From Cymbidium sinense (taxonomy: Eukaryota > Streptophyta > Magnoliopsida > Asparagales > Orchidaceae): DNA of 64,000 nt. Both the position numbers and the translations under genes were made by a program. Shown piece after piece: positions 1 to 11,887 of the stretch; positions within the stretch are counted from its first letter, which is position 1; each line of letters starts with the position of its first letter. The notes under the pieces are model-generated. The model had not been told where the DNA came from. It did no database searches and was given only the letters and a program-made list of their open reading frames with translations. The stretch spans positions 25,468,148 through 25,532,147 of the forward strand of contig CM038222.1 of NCBI GenBank assembly GCA_021442155.1, written 5' to 3'.

Positions 1-1393
1 ATCATCCGAGAAGGATTTAGCAACATTTGTCATAGATTATAGGGAAGTCTCTTGTATAAAAGTGAGTTCTCCTTCTTCCAAGCCATTAGAATTTATTAAA
101 AGCAAATGAGCATCGGGTATAACAAGCGAGGGAGCTGAAATATATTTATTAAGAAGGCAAGTGTAAACATCTAGCTGATCTTCTTCAATACCCAGATTAT
201 TAGAAAAAACCAAATCTTTTTGAGAATTTAAATCATCCTGAACTAAAGTAAAGTCAGGTTTTTCAAACTGAATATCATGAGAAATAAAAGCCATATTCTC
301 CATTGAATTCAAATGATGCATAACATTGATATCCTGATTAATATTTTCAATTAAAGCTTTATTTTTATCAATCAAAATAGGTAAGGATGCGAGAATCAAC
401 TTAGAGGAAAAAGAATCATCATCCAAAAGTTTAGAGAAATTATTATTTTCCACATTAGAAACCTTTAATTGCATAAATGAAATAAGAGGAAAAATAACAT
501 TATTAGGAACATTCAAGGAATAGTGGTCAGCCTAAGGTTTTTTAATTAACTTTTTTTATATTTAATAGTGGTCAGCCTAGGGTTTGGAATAATAGTTTCT
601 CTGACAGAAATTTTCTTTTCTAGGTGAGGATGTAGAATGAAACATTCAAAATTATGGTGCCTATGGATTTTACAATGAGAACAAAAGACAAGAAAATTTT
701 CAAAATCAACTTTCTACTTATAACCGTAATTTTTAGATCCCAACCAGACTTCTTTGGGCTGTTTCTTGGTATTGTCCAATTCAACAAGGATTCTAGCCAC
801 AAAAGGTCAAGATTTGTAGTCGTTGCCTGATCAATGTACAATAGTTGACCAAATAAAGCAACCACAACAAAAATAAATTAATAATTAATGAAAAAAATTT
901 GAATATTTGGGAGAGAAGTTCAAACCAGAATGATTGGGGATTCTTTCCTAATATTAAATAGTGGAATCCATTTCAAAAACTTCATTTTGCAATTGAAAAC
1001 AAAATAAGAACGACGAGTAAAAACACGTGAGTAATCTAAATTGTTCATTAACTGAATCAAAATGTCAAGGGGACCAATTAAACCAATTGTAAAAGCACCT
1101 GAAAGTTTTAGATTATGAAAGAAAGAAAGAATGTTTTCCAGATTCATCCTATGAAGAGTAAACTTTCTAACCAAAGTGAATTCAAATGTCTTAGCAAGCT
1201 TTTCCATAATCAAATCAGAGCACATAGCCACAGGCATGCCTCAAAAAAAAGTAAGAACAAGTTCTAGGGACTCACCTGAATAGTTATCCTTACCAGTGAG
1301 GATGTCTTTGAATGATTTTGATGCAACCAAGGCCAAGGTAGTTGATGCCCTAGTAGGATCCATTGGATCCATCAGTTTCCCCCATGGAATCAT
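1..1393 (-). pseudogene. LINE ORF1 (gag-like, CCHC zinc knuckle), degenerate
   Basis: ORF1 of plant L1 elements encodes an RNA-binding, gag-like protein that packages the element RNA. I place the start at 1393 because a short Met-Asp-Pro-rich leader reads in frame into the conserved segment SFKDILTGKD and then FHNLKLSGAF and NDLDYSRVF-like motifs. Stops at 1238-1240 and 920-922 sit where the sister copy has Trp (TGG to TGA). After a frameshift, a CCHC knuckle (CSHCKIHRHHNFEC, spacing CX2CX4HX4C) reads at about 670-715. The tail from 516 down to 37 is open for 159 residues and keeps the acidic GLEEGEL motif shared with the other copies. It cannot make a full protein. Assignment is secure by comparison with the two better copies in the window. 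Confidence 0.85.
521..590. repeat. Short duplicated insertion inside LINE ORF1
   Basis: The phrase AATAGTGGTCAGCCTARGGTTT-type occurs twice about 45 bases apart, separated by an A/T run. It interrupts ORF1 between the zinc-knuckle part and the C-terminal part. The sister LINEs do not have it. CCCTAGG and TGACCACT words of this kind recur in the degenerate telomere-like blocks after 57.8 kb. Confidence 0.6.
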
Positions 1394-1589
1394 CGGGGAA
1401 GATGCCAAGCCACAGTGTCACTCCAAGTAAAACATGAAAGCAGCCAGTGGCCATGGATTCTAGAAGGAATCTAATGAGAATCATGGAAAATAGCTGTCAA
1501 GTAGCAGCCAGAAAGTCAAAAATGAGAGGGGAAAAGGGGAATTGCTAGAGCACGAGGTCAAGGCCTCGGTCAATGGGTGCGTTTATGTT

Positions 1590-1809
1590 TAGGTTTTGTT
1601 TTTTAGTTTATTTTATGTTTTATTTTTTAGTTTATTTTAGGTTTATTTCATTTTAATTTTAGGGTTTAGGGTTTAGGGATTAGGTTTTAGGGTTTAGGAT
1701 TTAGGGTTTAGAGTTTAGGGTTTAGGATTTTTAGGGTTTAGGGTTTATGGTTTAGGGTTTAGTTTTTAGGTTTAGGGTTCAGGTTTTAGTTTAGGGTTTA
1801 AGGTTTTTT
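1590..1809 (+). repeat. Degenerate telomere-like array (TTTAGGG polarity)
   Basis: Repeats of the plant telomere heptamer TTTAGGG, with variants such as TTTAGGA, TTTAGAG and TTTATGG, follow a short TTTTATTTTA-rich lead-in. No long perfect run exists, so this is interstitial or ancient telomere-like DNA, not an active end. Confidence 0.9.
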
Positions 1810-1880
1810 GTTTTTTTTAACAGAGAATAAATTGAAATTCAACATTTCTTCTTTTCGATTTCATCAACCAAGTAACACAC
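1810..1880 (-). repeat. A-tailed 3' end of a GRP retrocopy (tail only)
   Basis: On the minus strand this reads as the last 60 bases of a GRP 3' untranslated region ending in ATTTGTTCTCTGTTAAAAAA. The same end occurs at 25167, 31513 and 35003 (minus) and near 41048, 42146 and 45400 (plus). Homology stops abruptly at 1880. Confidence 0.75.
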
Positions 1881-4440
1881 TATTGATCTCATTTTTGGAG
1901 TGAGTTCTCAACCTCCTTATCTTAAACCTAGGAATCTTCTAGACACTAAGGTTTCCTTAGTCATAAGACACTTTTACAGATTAGGTGAACACTTGACCTA
2001 AGCTTAGAGACTTAGAAGGGTTAATCATAGGATTAGGCCATGCCTTAGGGATTTAGGAAAATCACCTACCTTATAGCCTAAACCCAATCAATGTACACCT
2101 TCTTAAATTTAATTCAAATCCAAATTTCCAACCAAACCTTAAACTCAATTTCAAATCCAAATCCAAGTCCAAACTCAATTCCAAATGATTGAAACCCAAG
2201 ATCAAATCCAAACTTGAAATATTTCTCAAGTCCTTTAATCAACCTTCATGAACTTAGCTAAATTTCCATCCATTTCAATCCAAACCAATTGATTTTCTTA
2301 TAAATAAATTACACCTTCAATTATCTTCTCAAATATAAATGAAATATAAATTCAAATGGCTAAAACCAAATCGAAAATCAAATTGAAACCCAATTTAAAC
2401 CCTTTAAGCCATCTCCTTCAACAAGGCCAAAACCCATCTAAATTAAGCCAAAATCAATGGATTTTCTTTGAGTCAATCATTCCTTCAATCATCTATCTAA
2501 ATGTATATGAAAACTACAATCATGCAGTCAAACCAAAATCAACCCAAGCCAAACCCAACCTAGCCCATTTGACTTGAAATATTCAAATGAACCAAAAATC
2601 ATTTGAATCTAAACCAATTGCAATTGAATTTATATATCAATATCAAATCTATATATAAACTCAACTAAATCAAACTCAATCCAAAATCAAGCCAACTAAA
2701 TCCAATTTGTTCACTTGACCCAAAGTGGCCAATTTGACCTACATGAACCAAAATCCAATTCAATCCAAATCAAAGTGAATTAAGCTAATCCAAACTTCAT
2801 GTAATGATTGTTGATCACCCAAGGATGATCAATTGATATAAATTGGGTCAAATGAAGTCAACCTAGCCCATTGACCAAGTCAACCCTTTAGCCTATATGA
2901 ACCCAAACTAGCCAAATTGCAACTTAAGCCAAATCCTTTGAAACTAATGATTCTAATAAACCCAAAATCAACATTTAGACATGACTTGACCTTTAATTGA
3001 GCCAAACCTAGCCCAATTGGCCCTCTTGATCCATGTTGACCCAAATTGACATAAAGGGTCAAATTAAACTAAACCCAAATTAAATCAAACCAAACCATAC
3101 AATCCTCTCCAAATAGTCATATGAACTTGACCTAACCCTTAGTTTGACCCAGTTTGACCAATTGGTCAACCTAACCCATTTTGACTCGATTTAACCAAAT
3201 GGGTCAAATTGAGCCAAACTTAATCAAATGAAATCCAAATAACATGATATTTGGTCTAACTCAGTTTTGACTTGTTTCAAATCTACCCAAATAAAATTCA
3301 ATATGGAATGAACACTTTACCCGTGGGCTAAGGGTATCACATAAGACAAGACACCCATGTAAATGGTCATTTCTCTTCCTTGGCCACTTGACACTCATCC
3401 ATTGGGCCACTTAGGCTCCAGGACACTGTCCAACCTGACCCATGTGGTGGTTGGGTCAGCCATGACTTATGGGGAGGTGAAATTACCTCCCCTCCCCCAT
3501 TAGAACACTTGGCATGAAGGACCTCCACTTCCCTTTGCTAGGACACCCACTTATCCTTCATAGAAACCACCCCCTTACTTTGGCCAACCAAATTAAGCCA
3601 CCTAAGGAGAATCCCAACCACCCCAAGCCAAGGACACCCACTTGGAGCCAAAAATCACCATGTATGAAGTGTTTTTTGGCCATTGCAAGGAGACAAAAAA
3701 TAAAAAGGAAATAACTCTTTGTTATAGACTCATTTCACTCTTCTAGAGCTCTCAAATTAACTAGCAATGATTCTCCTTAGTTTTTGAGCAAAAAGCATCA
3801 AAATCAAGTGGATTTTGGTGAGGAAGTGGTAGCGATTGGTGGATACATTATCCTAAAGTGAAGTAAGAGGCCAAACCCATTTCAAAGCTTTTTCTTGCAC
3901 TCAGGAGCACACTCGGATCATCACTGCCATCAAAAATCATCCTCAGTGAGATAATTTTTAGAAATTGTAGCTCACATTTGGTTCTTTTATTTATGACAGT
4001 TTTTGGTCAATTTTAGGAATTTCCATTAGAATACCCTTACATTTTTTTTATTTTAAATCATCCCCATGCATTTGGAGTGATTTTCGGTGAAGATTGCTAG
4101 AAAATTATGCCTAAAATGAAGTTTTTTGTTCAATGATTTCATGAGAATCTTAAAAATCCCACTTGAAATAGTGTTCCGTCTGCCTCTTCTGTTGGATCGC
4201 CCTGCAGGCATCCAATCTCCTGTTTAGGGAGATGGATGTGTCAGATCATGTGGATCACATTGCTTTGATGGGCAAATTACACGTCTCTGATCATACAAAT
4301 CACGCGTATCGATTTGGACTGTTCGATCTATGATCGGACGGTCGATCCGACCGACGCTTTGTTTGCACGCTCTTCATGAGGCGGTGCATTATCCGTTTGG
4401 CGCATGTGGTCCAGGTCATGGGTTAAGTAATAAATTAATG
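1881..4440 (+). other. Non-coding, C/A-rich region; possible 5' (U3/R) part of a Tat/Ogre-like LTR
   Basis: No convincing gene. From 1890 to 3300 the sequence is rich in CAAAT, CCAAA and TTGACC words and reads like a decayed simple-sequence domain. From 3300 to 4440 it is more balanced and includes a short palindrome, GATCGGACGGTCGATCCGACC, at about 4332-4352 as a near inverted repeat. The short open frames here (such as 2356-2577 and 3514-3714) have no recognisable protein. Calling this the upstream part of a long LTR is inference from its continuity with 13511-16650 once the LINE at 6105-13510 is removed. Confidence 0.4.
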
Positions 4441-6104
4441 ATTTTCTACTTTTTAAAAATTACTTTAAAACACTTGAAACTTCAAAAATTCATAGAAAAT
4501 AAAATACTTAACTAAAAATTACAAATAAGGGTTTGTTAGATTTGTCTTTCTAAGAGGAATCTAATGAAGCCAAAAGCAAAAAATTTTACTAAATATTATG
4601 AGCTTAATTCAAGTTTTAGGTAAAATAAAATTTGTTTAATTAAATCAAATATAGAAACCAGATTGATTTGAAATATTTAGAGATTAAAATTTAGCTTAAA
4701 GTCTACCTACTAAAAAAATTCCAGTCAAAAGGAATTCTGGATTGGTAGACATTGCATTTTGAAGTTCAAATAGTTTAAATAAAATAATGGACATTATAAA
4801 AATTATGGAAAATCTTTTAAATCAACTAAAACTTTGAAGAATTATAACAAATCATAGAAAAATCATAAAAATGCAAGTAAATATTTATTTTGAAGTTATT
4901 TTAGAGGAGATTTAATTAAAATTCATCCCAGTTAATTTTGAACAATAATTAAGGCTTAATTATGGCTTAATTGAGAAGTTAATTAGCTTAATTACTTTCT
5001 AATTATCTAAGTAATTATTCCCAAACTTTTTGAGGTTGATTAATGGGATGACTCTGCAACCCATAATTTTCTTAGGATTTATTGCTTAGTTAATTAGAGA
5101 AATTGGTTATCTTAACCTTAATTACTTTACTAATTAATTAAACAATTAATTAATATTCTAGATAGTAAGAAAATACATAATTAAGCTTGTTAATCATTGT
5201 GATACAGTGAATGGGCATGGAGAATGAGATTGGGGCCTCTTTCCCAATCTTTTCCCTAAGTCCATTTCACTTGAATGGAAATTAATTAATTTGGGATTAA
5301 TTGATGGTTTAATTCATTAATTAAGTTGCTTAATTAATCAATTTGAAACTATAATCACATGGAATCTAAATTAATCAATTCATTGGTAGATCTTTAGGTA
5401 TTCAATATGCTAAAGGCATTTAAGGAAATTATGGTTAACCACATGTGTGGGAAAACCATGAAGTACTTAATTAAGTTTCTTAACTTAATTAATCACTAAT
5501 TATGAGCCAATTGCAGTAGGCCTCTTTCATTTCCTAGGTTCATTGCATATTTAATTTCCAATACATATCATGTTGGATCATAATTACTTGGTTAATTAAA
5601 TTAAGGTAACATAGGTAAGGGCTAATTAAGGGATTTAATGCATAGTACAACCTAATTAAAACATAAAATCAACTTAATTACTTTTCATTAAACCAAATTA
5701 AATCACAAACATGGGAATGGGTTAGGATCAGTAAACTTTCCATCATTTCTTCAAACCAAATCAAATATAAAATTGAAATTGATAATTAAAAATCCCTGGT
5801 TTTCTTTAAATACTTTTATTTGATTTGATCATGTTAGGAATTAATTTAATTGAATGAAATCACATGTTTATGCTTATTCATTTTTTTTCCAATAATTTTA
5901 AATGTTGTGTCATTTAAAATCATACATTCATTCATCTTTTCAAAATTAATTAAATCAAATGGTTTTCCTTTATGTCAATCTTGCATGTGCTAATTAATTT
6001 ATAATATGTGTGGTTGTTATCACTGTTAAATCCAAATGTAATTTCCAAAGCTTATAAAGGAATGGTTACATATGCTATGAATGCTAGTTATAAATACATA
6101 GGAT
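4441..6104 (+). other. AT-rich, non-coding; continuation of the putative long LTR
   Basis: Dominated by TTAATTAA words with no open frame of interest. It is the left flank of the LINE insertion; the matching right flank begins at 13511. I see no RNA gene or tandem array in it. Confidence 0.45.
6095..6103. repeat. Target-site duplication, left copy (LINE 6105-13510)
   Basis: TACATAGGA, extending to TACATAGGATATG with one mismatch against the right copy. It recurs immediately after the LINE poly(A) tail at 13511-13519. Confidence 0.75.
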
Positions 6105-6260
6105 ATGTAATGAGTTCCTAAATAGAATGCTTTGAACCATCAGAAGTGTGACAAGGCATCCTCTCAAGCCTAGCCGTGCTCTCATGATTTCCTTTTCCCC
6201 TTGGCAGTGCATCTTAGTCTTGTAGTTTTATTGGCACTACTTCCATCTTGATGGCTTAGC

Positions 6261-7711
6261 TTGGCTTTCGCTATTGCTTTACATGAGCTTCTATTGATCA
6301 TGGCTACGATCTCTGTTTCCTCTTGGAGAAACATGACTACTTCTATTATGACTATCAAAGTTCATGACCCCTCAAGGGTTACTGGCTCCAACCCCTTGCT
6401 ACCTTGTAAAACCTTTAAAGATGTTTTTGTGAGTAAGGCCAACTTCACAAGTGAGTCATTTGATCTTATCTCTACTTTCTTCTGGGGTGTACCCATGATT
6501 ATGTGTACTGATTCGGTGGTTGAAAGGCTTGTAAAACCCTATGAAATTACATTGGTGGGAAAATTTGCGCTGCGCCATCCCACTGTATAGAATATTAGAT
6601 CCTTTTTTCATAATTTGAAGCTCTCTGGTATTTTTCCTGTTGGATTGATAGACTCTCACCATGTTTTGATTCAGCTTTCAAATGATTTAGATTATTCTTG
6701 GGTTTTCTCTAGACGATCATATTTTGTGTTCAACTATCAGATGCATTTTTTGAAATGGATGCCTTTTTTGATATTAAGGAGGAGTCTCCTATTATTCCTA
6801 TCTGGATTTCTCTTCCTAATTTACGTGTTCATTTCTTTAAACCTGAATTCCTCTTTACCATGGGTGGTTTATTGGGTCGGCCTCTCCAAGTGGATCGGGC
6901 GACTACTTCTAACTCCAGGCCATCTGTTGCTCAGATACTAGTTAAGTTGGATATATCTAAAAAATACCCAAAGGAAATTTGGCTAGGATCAAAGAAATAC
7001 AGATATGCAAAAAGTGGATTTCAAAAATTTCCCTATTTTTGTTCTCATTGCAAAATTCATGGCCATGGGATTTCAGATTGCTTTGTGGTCCATCCACACC
7101 TTAAGAAAAGTTTTGCTCCTAACTCAGATCCCTCTCTTAAGGTTCCCTTGGTTAAACTACAAAACATTATTTTATATGATATCTCCTTACCTGAATACGA
7201 GGGCCATTACCTTGAGCTTCCTATTCCTCAATTTTTTATTATTGTGGCTCTGCCTATTCAATCGCAGGATGACACACTAGCTAACAAGGATGCTGTCCCT
7301 TCGAATGAGATTTCCCATTTGAACCACAATAATAAAGATAATAATGTAACTAATAATAGTTTTGCAAAACTTATGAATGCTGACCCTCTATCAAATGACT
7401 CTACTCTAGCCTCTTTGCCACCTTTAGTTAAAGAAAATGTGATTCCTCATGAAGGAATGGCTGGTGTTCAAAATTTGGAGAATGCTTCTACTCTTGTTTT
7501 AGGTACATGTGCTTTAGCCTGCTCTAATCCTTCTTGTGCTTCTTCATTCAACTTAGAACTAATTCTTTGTCTGATTTTACAACAAAATAATGAATTAGAA
7601 GAAGGTGAACTTTCCTGTAATGCTATTTTCAATGTTCCTCCTTTTTCCAAGCAATTCTCTGATCAATCCCTATCAAATGGTGATGCTATGGATATGGCCA
7701 ATAAATTTTAG
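6261..7711 (+). pseudogene. LINE ORF1 (gag-like zinc-knuckle protein), two lesions
   Basis: About 480 codons of ORF1. It reads from 6261 (an alternative ATG is at 6300) in one frame to 6767, with a single stop at 6588-6590. A one-base loss in the T run at about 6764-6769 then shifts it into the frame that runs open from 6755 to 7711. The N-terminal half carries conserved blocks FHNLKLSGIF, SNDLDYSWVFSRRSYF and DISKKYPKEIWLGSKKY. At about 7036-7080 it has a perfect CCHC knuckle, CSHCKIHGHGISDC. The C-terminal half is Asn/Ser-rich and ends with an ELEEGEL acidic motif shared with the other copies. By analogy with L1 ORF1 it would bind the element RNA in a ribonucleoprotein. ORF2 begins about 90 bases downstream in another frame. 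Confidence 0.88.
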
Positions 7712-7801
7712 AGAGTTTTGAGAAAGAAAAATAAAACTTCCAAAAGTAGACTTCCTAACTTTGCCAGAGTTACTAGATCTGGCTCCTCTGCCCAAAAATA
7801 A

Positions 7802-10800
7802 ATGGTCTCATTTCTTATCTGGAATGTAAGAGGGATTGCTTTCCTCTCTATTAGAAATAGAATTAGTAATTTAGTTTGCTTCATAACATTTCCTTTTTGG
7901 CTATTTTGGAACCCTTTATTCTTCCCTCTAACATTGCCTTTATTGCTAGAATGATTGGCTTTGGTAATTTGTTTACTAATTTGAGCAATAAAATTTGAAT
8001 TTTTTTGAATAATCCATTTGTTTTACAAGTTATACAGGATTTGCCCCAGGTTGTAAATGTTAAAATCACTTACAAAAATTGGTGTTTCTTTAGGTCTTTT
8101 GTCTATGCCTCTTGTAATAGGAATGGTAGAAGGCTTTTGAGGGAAGATCTAGTTAGTTTCTCTTCCTCTGTGAATGCTCCTTGGTTTGTGGGTGGGGACT
8201 TTAACATTATATCTTCCTCTTCTGAATGAGTTGGTGGTAATGTTCCAAACTTATTTTTCATGGAGGAATTCAATAACATGATCCTTGATTGTCAACTTAC
8301 TGATATTAGATTTGTTGGGTCTCATTTCACTTGGATTAATCACAGACTTTGGCAAAGATTAGATAGGGTACTTTTAAACAATATGTGGATCAACCTTTTC
8401 CCTATTACTTCTGTTGAACATCTCAGTAGAACCCTATCAGACCATTCTCCCTTGCTGATCACTATAAATGTTAATGTTACTAAACCCTCTTCTCATATCC
8501 CATTCTGATTTCAAAATATGTGGCTTATGGATGATAAATTTATGGATGTGGTTGCTAGAAATTGGAGTGAACCTTTCCATCCTGATGATGCTAATTTCAG
8601 GATGACGAGATTGTGGTTCAAATTAAAAAGGCTTAAACAATGCCTTAATTGGTGGAACAAACACTATCTCAAAAACGTTTTTGTTAATATCAAAGAATTA
8701 GAAGATGAGGTTATAGCTTTAGAAGTCGTTACTGTTAATGATCCATCTAAAAACTTCTTATTAACTCAAGCCAAAAATAGGTTAACATGTTTCCAAGACA
8801 TGGAGGAGACCTATTGGTGGAAAAAAGCATCTATAAAATGGATATCTGATGGTGATCGAAATACCAAATATTTTCATGCAATGGTTAAAAAGAAAAAAAA
8901 TGTTAAATGACATTAACAAAAATTAAAACTAATGATGATATCTGGTGTACTGATAACAAAGAGCTTACTGATTCTAGCATTTCTTTATTTACTGAGCTAC
9001 TTAATAAAAATGTGACTTATGATGTGATTTTCTTTCCTAAAGTTATTCTTAATCTCATTTCTAATGAAGATAACAATATGCTTATTTCATTATCCTCTGA
9101 ATCTGAAATTGCTAACATTTTGCAAAATATGAATATAGATTCTGTGGCTGGTCCTGATGGATTTACCACCTTTTTTTTTCAAAAATGTTGGTATATCATC
9201 AAAGAAGATTTGGTTAATGTTGTTCTTGATTTTTTCAAAGGAAGTATCCTCCCCAAATATTTTGCTAGCACTTCCATTGTTCTAATCCATAAAATAGAAA
9301 ATCCTGAACTTTGGAGTCATTTTAGGCTAATTAGCCTCTGTTCCTTTTTAATAAACTAATCTCTAAGATTCTGGCTAAAAGATTAAGTATTCTGCTTCCT
9401 AAAATTATCTCCCCAACCAAACAGGCTTTATTAAAGGGCATTCTATTTCTGATAATGTTCTATTAGCTCAAGAGATGATCCAAGAATTAAATGCCAAAGT
9501 TCATAGTGGTAACCTTCTCTTTAAGTTGATCATTTACAAAGCTTATGATAACATTGGTTGGGCTTTCCTATATAAAATTTTAGCTCTATTTGGATTTTCA
9601 AGTCAATTTATTACTTTAATTAAGAATGGTATTGAGAATTCTTGGTTTTCTTTACTTATTAATGGTGAAGTTCATGGATTTTTCTCTTCTTCTCATGGGC
9701 TAAGATAAGGGGATCCTCTTTCTCCTATTTTTTCTCATTATTATTGTGGAATATATCTTTAGAAGTATTGAGTAGATGTTTTGCAAAATTCCTACCATGT
9801 ATTACAAAACTAGGGATGGCTTTCCCATTTCCCACCTAAGCTTTGCTGATGATTTCATTATATTTTGTAATGGCTCTACTCTCTACATTAAAAAGTTATG
9901 TAAGTTTCTTACTTTGTTTGGTAGGGAAAGTGGTTTGAAGATTGATCCTAAAAAAAGTTATTTTATCTTTAGCTCTTCTATTTCTTTATCTAGGATTAAT
10001 GCTATTAAAAATATTATGGGCTTTGCACATCAAACCCTGCCTATCAAGTATCTGGGCACTCTTTTATATGGAGGAATGAAAAGGGCTTCCTTATTTTACG
10101 AAGTTATTTAGAAAATAAATAAGAAAATTTCCTCTTGGGAGTTCCACTTACTTTCCTTTGGTGCTAGACTTATCCTAATCAAAAGTACCCTTTGCTATTT
10201 GCTCTTTGTATCTTTTGTCCACTATTGTGCCTACTTGCTCTATTAGTAAAAGGATAAATAGACTTATTAACAAATGTTTTTGGGGTTCTACCTCTTTATC
10301 TAGGAATGTTCACTGGGCTAGTTGGCATAACTATTGTGGGCCTTTTAATGAAGGTGGTTTGGGTTACAAAACTTTAGAAGACTCCATTAAATATTTTTCA
10401 CACAAAATGTGGTGGAATTTAAGAAACAACCATAGTTACTGATCTCAATTTATGCTTGCTAAATACTATAAGGGGAAACATCCCCTCATTTGTACTTTCA
10501 AACCTAGGGACTCACCGGTGTGGAAAAAACTTTGTAACATCAAGTGGAATACTGAGAATCTTATCTCTTGGTGTGTGAATTCAGGCTCCTCTTTCTTTTG
10601 GCAAGACAATTGGCTGGGATATGGTTCTATTGATTCTTTGCTTAATACTCATTCCACTATGAGGCTTAAGGTAAATCATTTCATTACTCAAAATAATTGG
10701 GATGTTGATCAATTAATCTTCATTGTCCCTAAAGTGATAGTTGACAAAATCCTCATAATTTGTCCACTACCTAATAAATCTGACCAAATCCTCTTAAATA

Positions 10801-11887
10801 ATTCCTTCTCTAGAGAATTTGTTTTTAAGGGTGTTTGGCACTCTTTCAGACTTAAAACTCAAGATTCTTTTATTTTCACTAAAATCTGGAATATCTCTAT
10901 CCCTACCTCCTTTTCAATTTTAACTTGGCGCATTATAAATCACTACATTCTATCGATGCTACCCTTTTAAAAAAAGGTTTTCACCTCCCCTTTATATGTC
11001 AGTGATGCTTTCACATTGAAACTATGGATCATGTATTTGTGAATGACCCTATTGCTATTAAGGTTTGGAGCTGGTATGATAGTATGTTTAATAGTTCTCA
11101 TTTATGCAACTTCTTGAAAGTTTTTTCTTTTATTCTCCTAAAGGCCATGTGAAAGTTGTTCTAGCCACTCTCTTCTATGGTATATTTGGTTGGAAAGAAA
11201 TGATGCTAAGCATCATGATATACCTATGAACTATCATCGTATTATTGCTCGAGCCAAATGTAAAACTATGTCTCTTTGTAAAGCTGACCTTCATACTTCC
11301 TTTATTTTCAAAGTGTACAATTATATGGCCTTGAACTTTGGGATTAATCTTCCTTCTTATGGTATTACTCCTAACCATAAAATTATATACTAGATGAAGC
11401 CGAATTATCATGTCATTAAGGTTAACACTGATGGCTCAATTTCTAATGGCTTTTATGGTCGAAGGGGGATTTTGAGAGATTATAGTGGTCAGGTTATCTC
11501 TGCTTTTGCTGCTCCTTTAGAACCCTATTCTATATTATTTGCTTAGCTTAAAGGTCTGCACTATGGGATTTTTATCTGCTTATAGAAAGGATATCAGAAG
11601 ATTTGGTTTGAAGTTGATGCTCTCCTTCTTCTTGAATTATTAAATTTAGGAGCTCATGGAAATGCTGAAGTGTATTATTTACTTAACTAGACTAGGAGGC
11701 TTCTTGCCAATCTAGATTATCAAATTTCTCATATTTATCGGGAAGGTAATTCTTGTGCTAATTTTCTTACTAACTGCGGAGCAAAGTCCTCCTCTTTGAA
11801 TCTGTCTCTAATGATGATATTCCTTCACTTTTAAGGGAGCATGTGAATCTTGATAAAACTGGATTGCCTTATGTTAGTAATTTTTAA
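7802..11887 (+). pseudogene. LINE ORF2: endonuclease, reverse transcriptase, RNase H; degenerate
   Basis: Endonuclease spans about 7802-8500: it starts at LIWNVRGI and keeps VGGDFNII and SDHSPLL. Reverse transcriptase spans about 8890-10200: AGPDGF, FIKGHSISDNVL, HGLR-stop-GDPLSP and LSFADDFIIF. A connecting region with a Cys/His segment lies near 11000. RNase H (about 11385-11800) has NTDGS, VDA and YREGNSCAN. Stops fall where relatives have Trp (about 7996, 10440, 11391), Arg (8227 and 8506, CGA to TGA) or Gln (9706, CAA to TAA). Homopolymer frameshifts lie near 7890, 8895, 9350 and 9412. In RNase H the catalytic Glu after Ala is a TAG stop and the final Asp is Asn. The protein would have made and integrated LINE cDNA by target-primed reverse transcription; this copy cannot. 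Confidence 0.9.

Larger units (their letters stand above)
1..1580 (-). mobile_element. L1-clade LINE, 5' part, cut by the window edge
   Basis: The minus strand carries the 5' untranslated region and ORF1 of a plant L1-type LINE; ORF2 would lie beyond position 1. Its ORF1 aligns by eye over its whole length with ORF1 of the LINE at 6105-13510. The 5' boundary near 1580 is where GC-balanced sequence gives way to the TTTAGGG-like array. Its sense strand runs with the CCCTAAA strand of that array. The copy is decayed by stops, frameshifts and a small insertion at about 521-590. Confidence 0.85.

Noticed and set aside
2356..2577. 73-codon Lys/Asn/Pro-rich frame
   Set aside because: Reads through CAAAT/CCAAA simple sequence; composition alone explains it.
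4330..4515. 61-codon frame beginning in a balanced-composition segment
   Set aside because: No recognisable domain and it runs into AT-rich non-coding sequence; better explained as part of the putative LTR.
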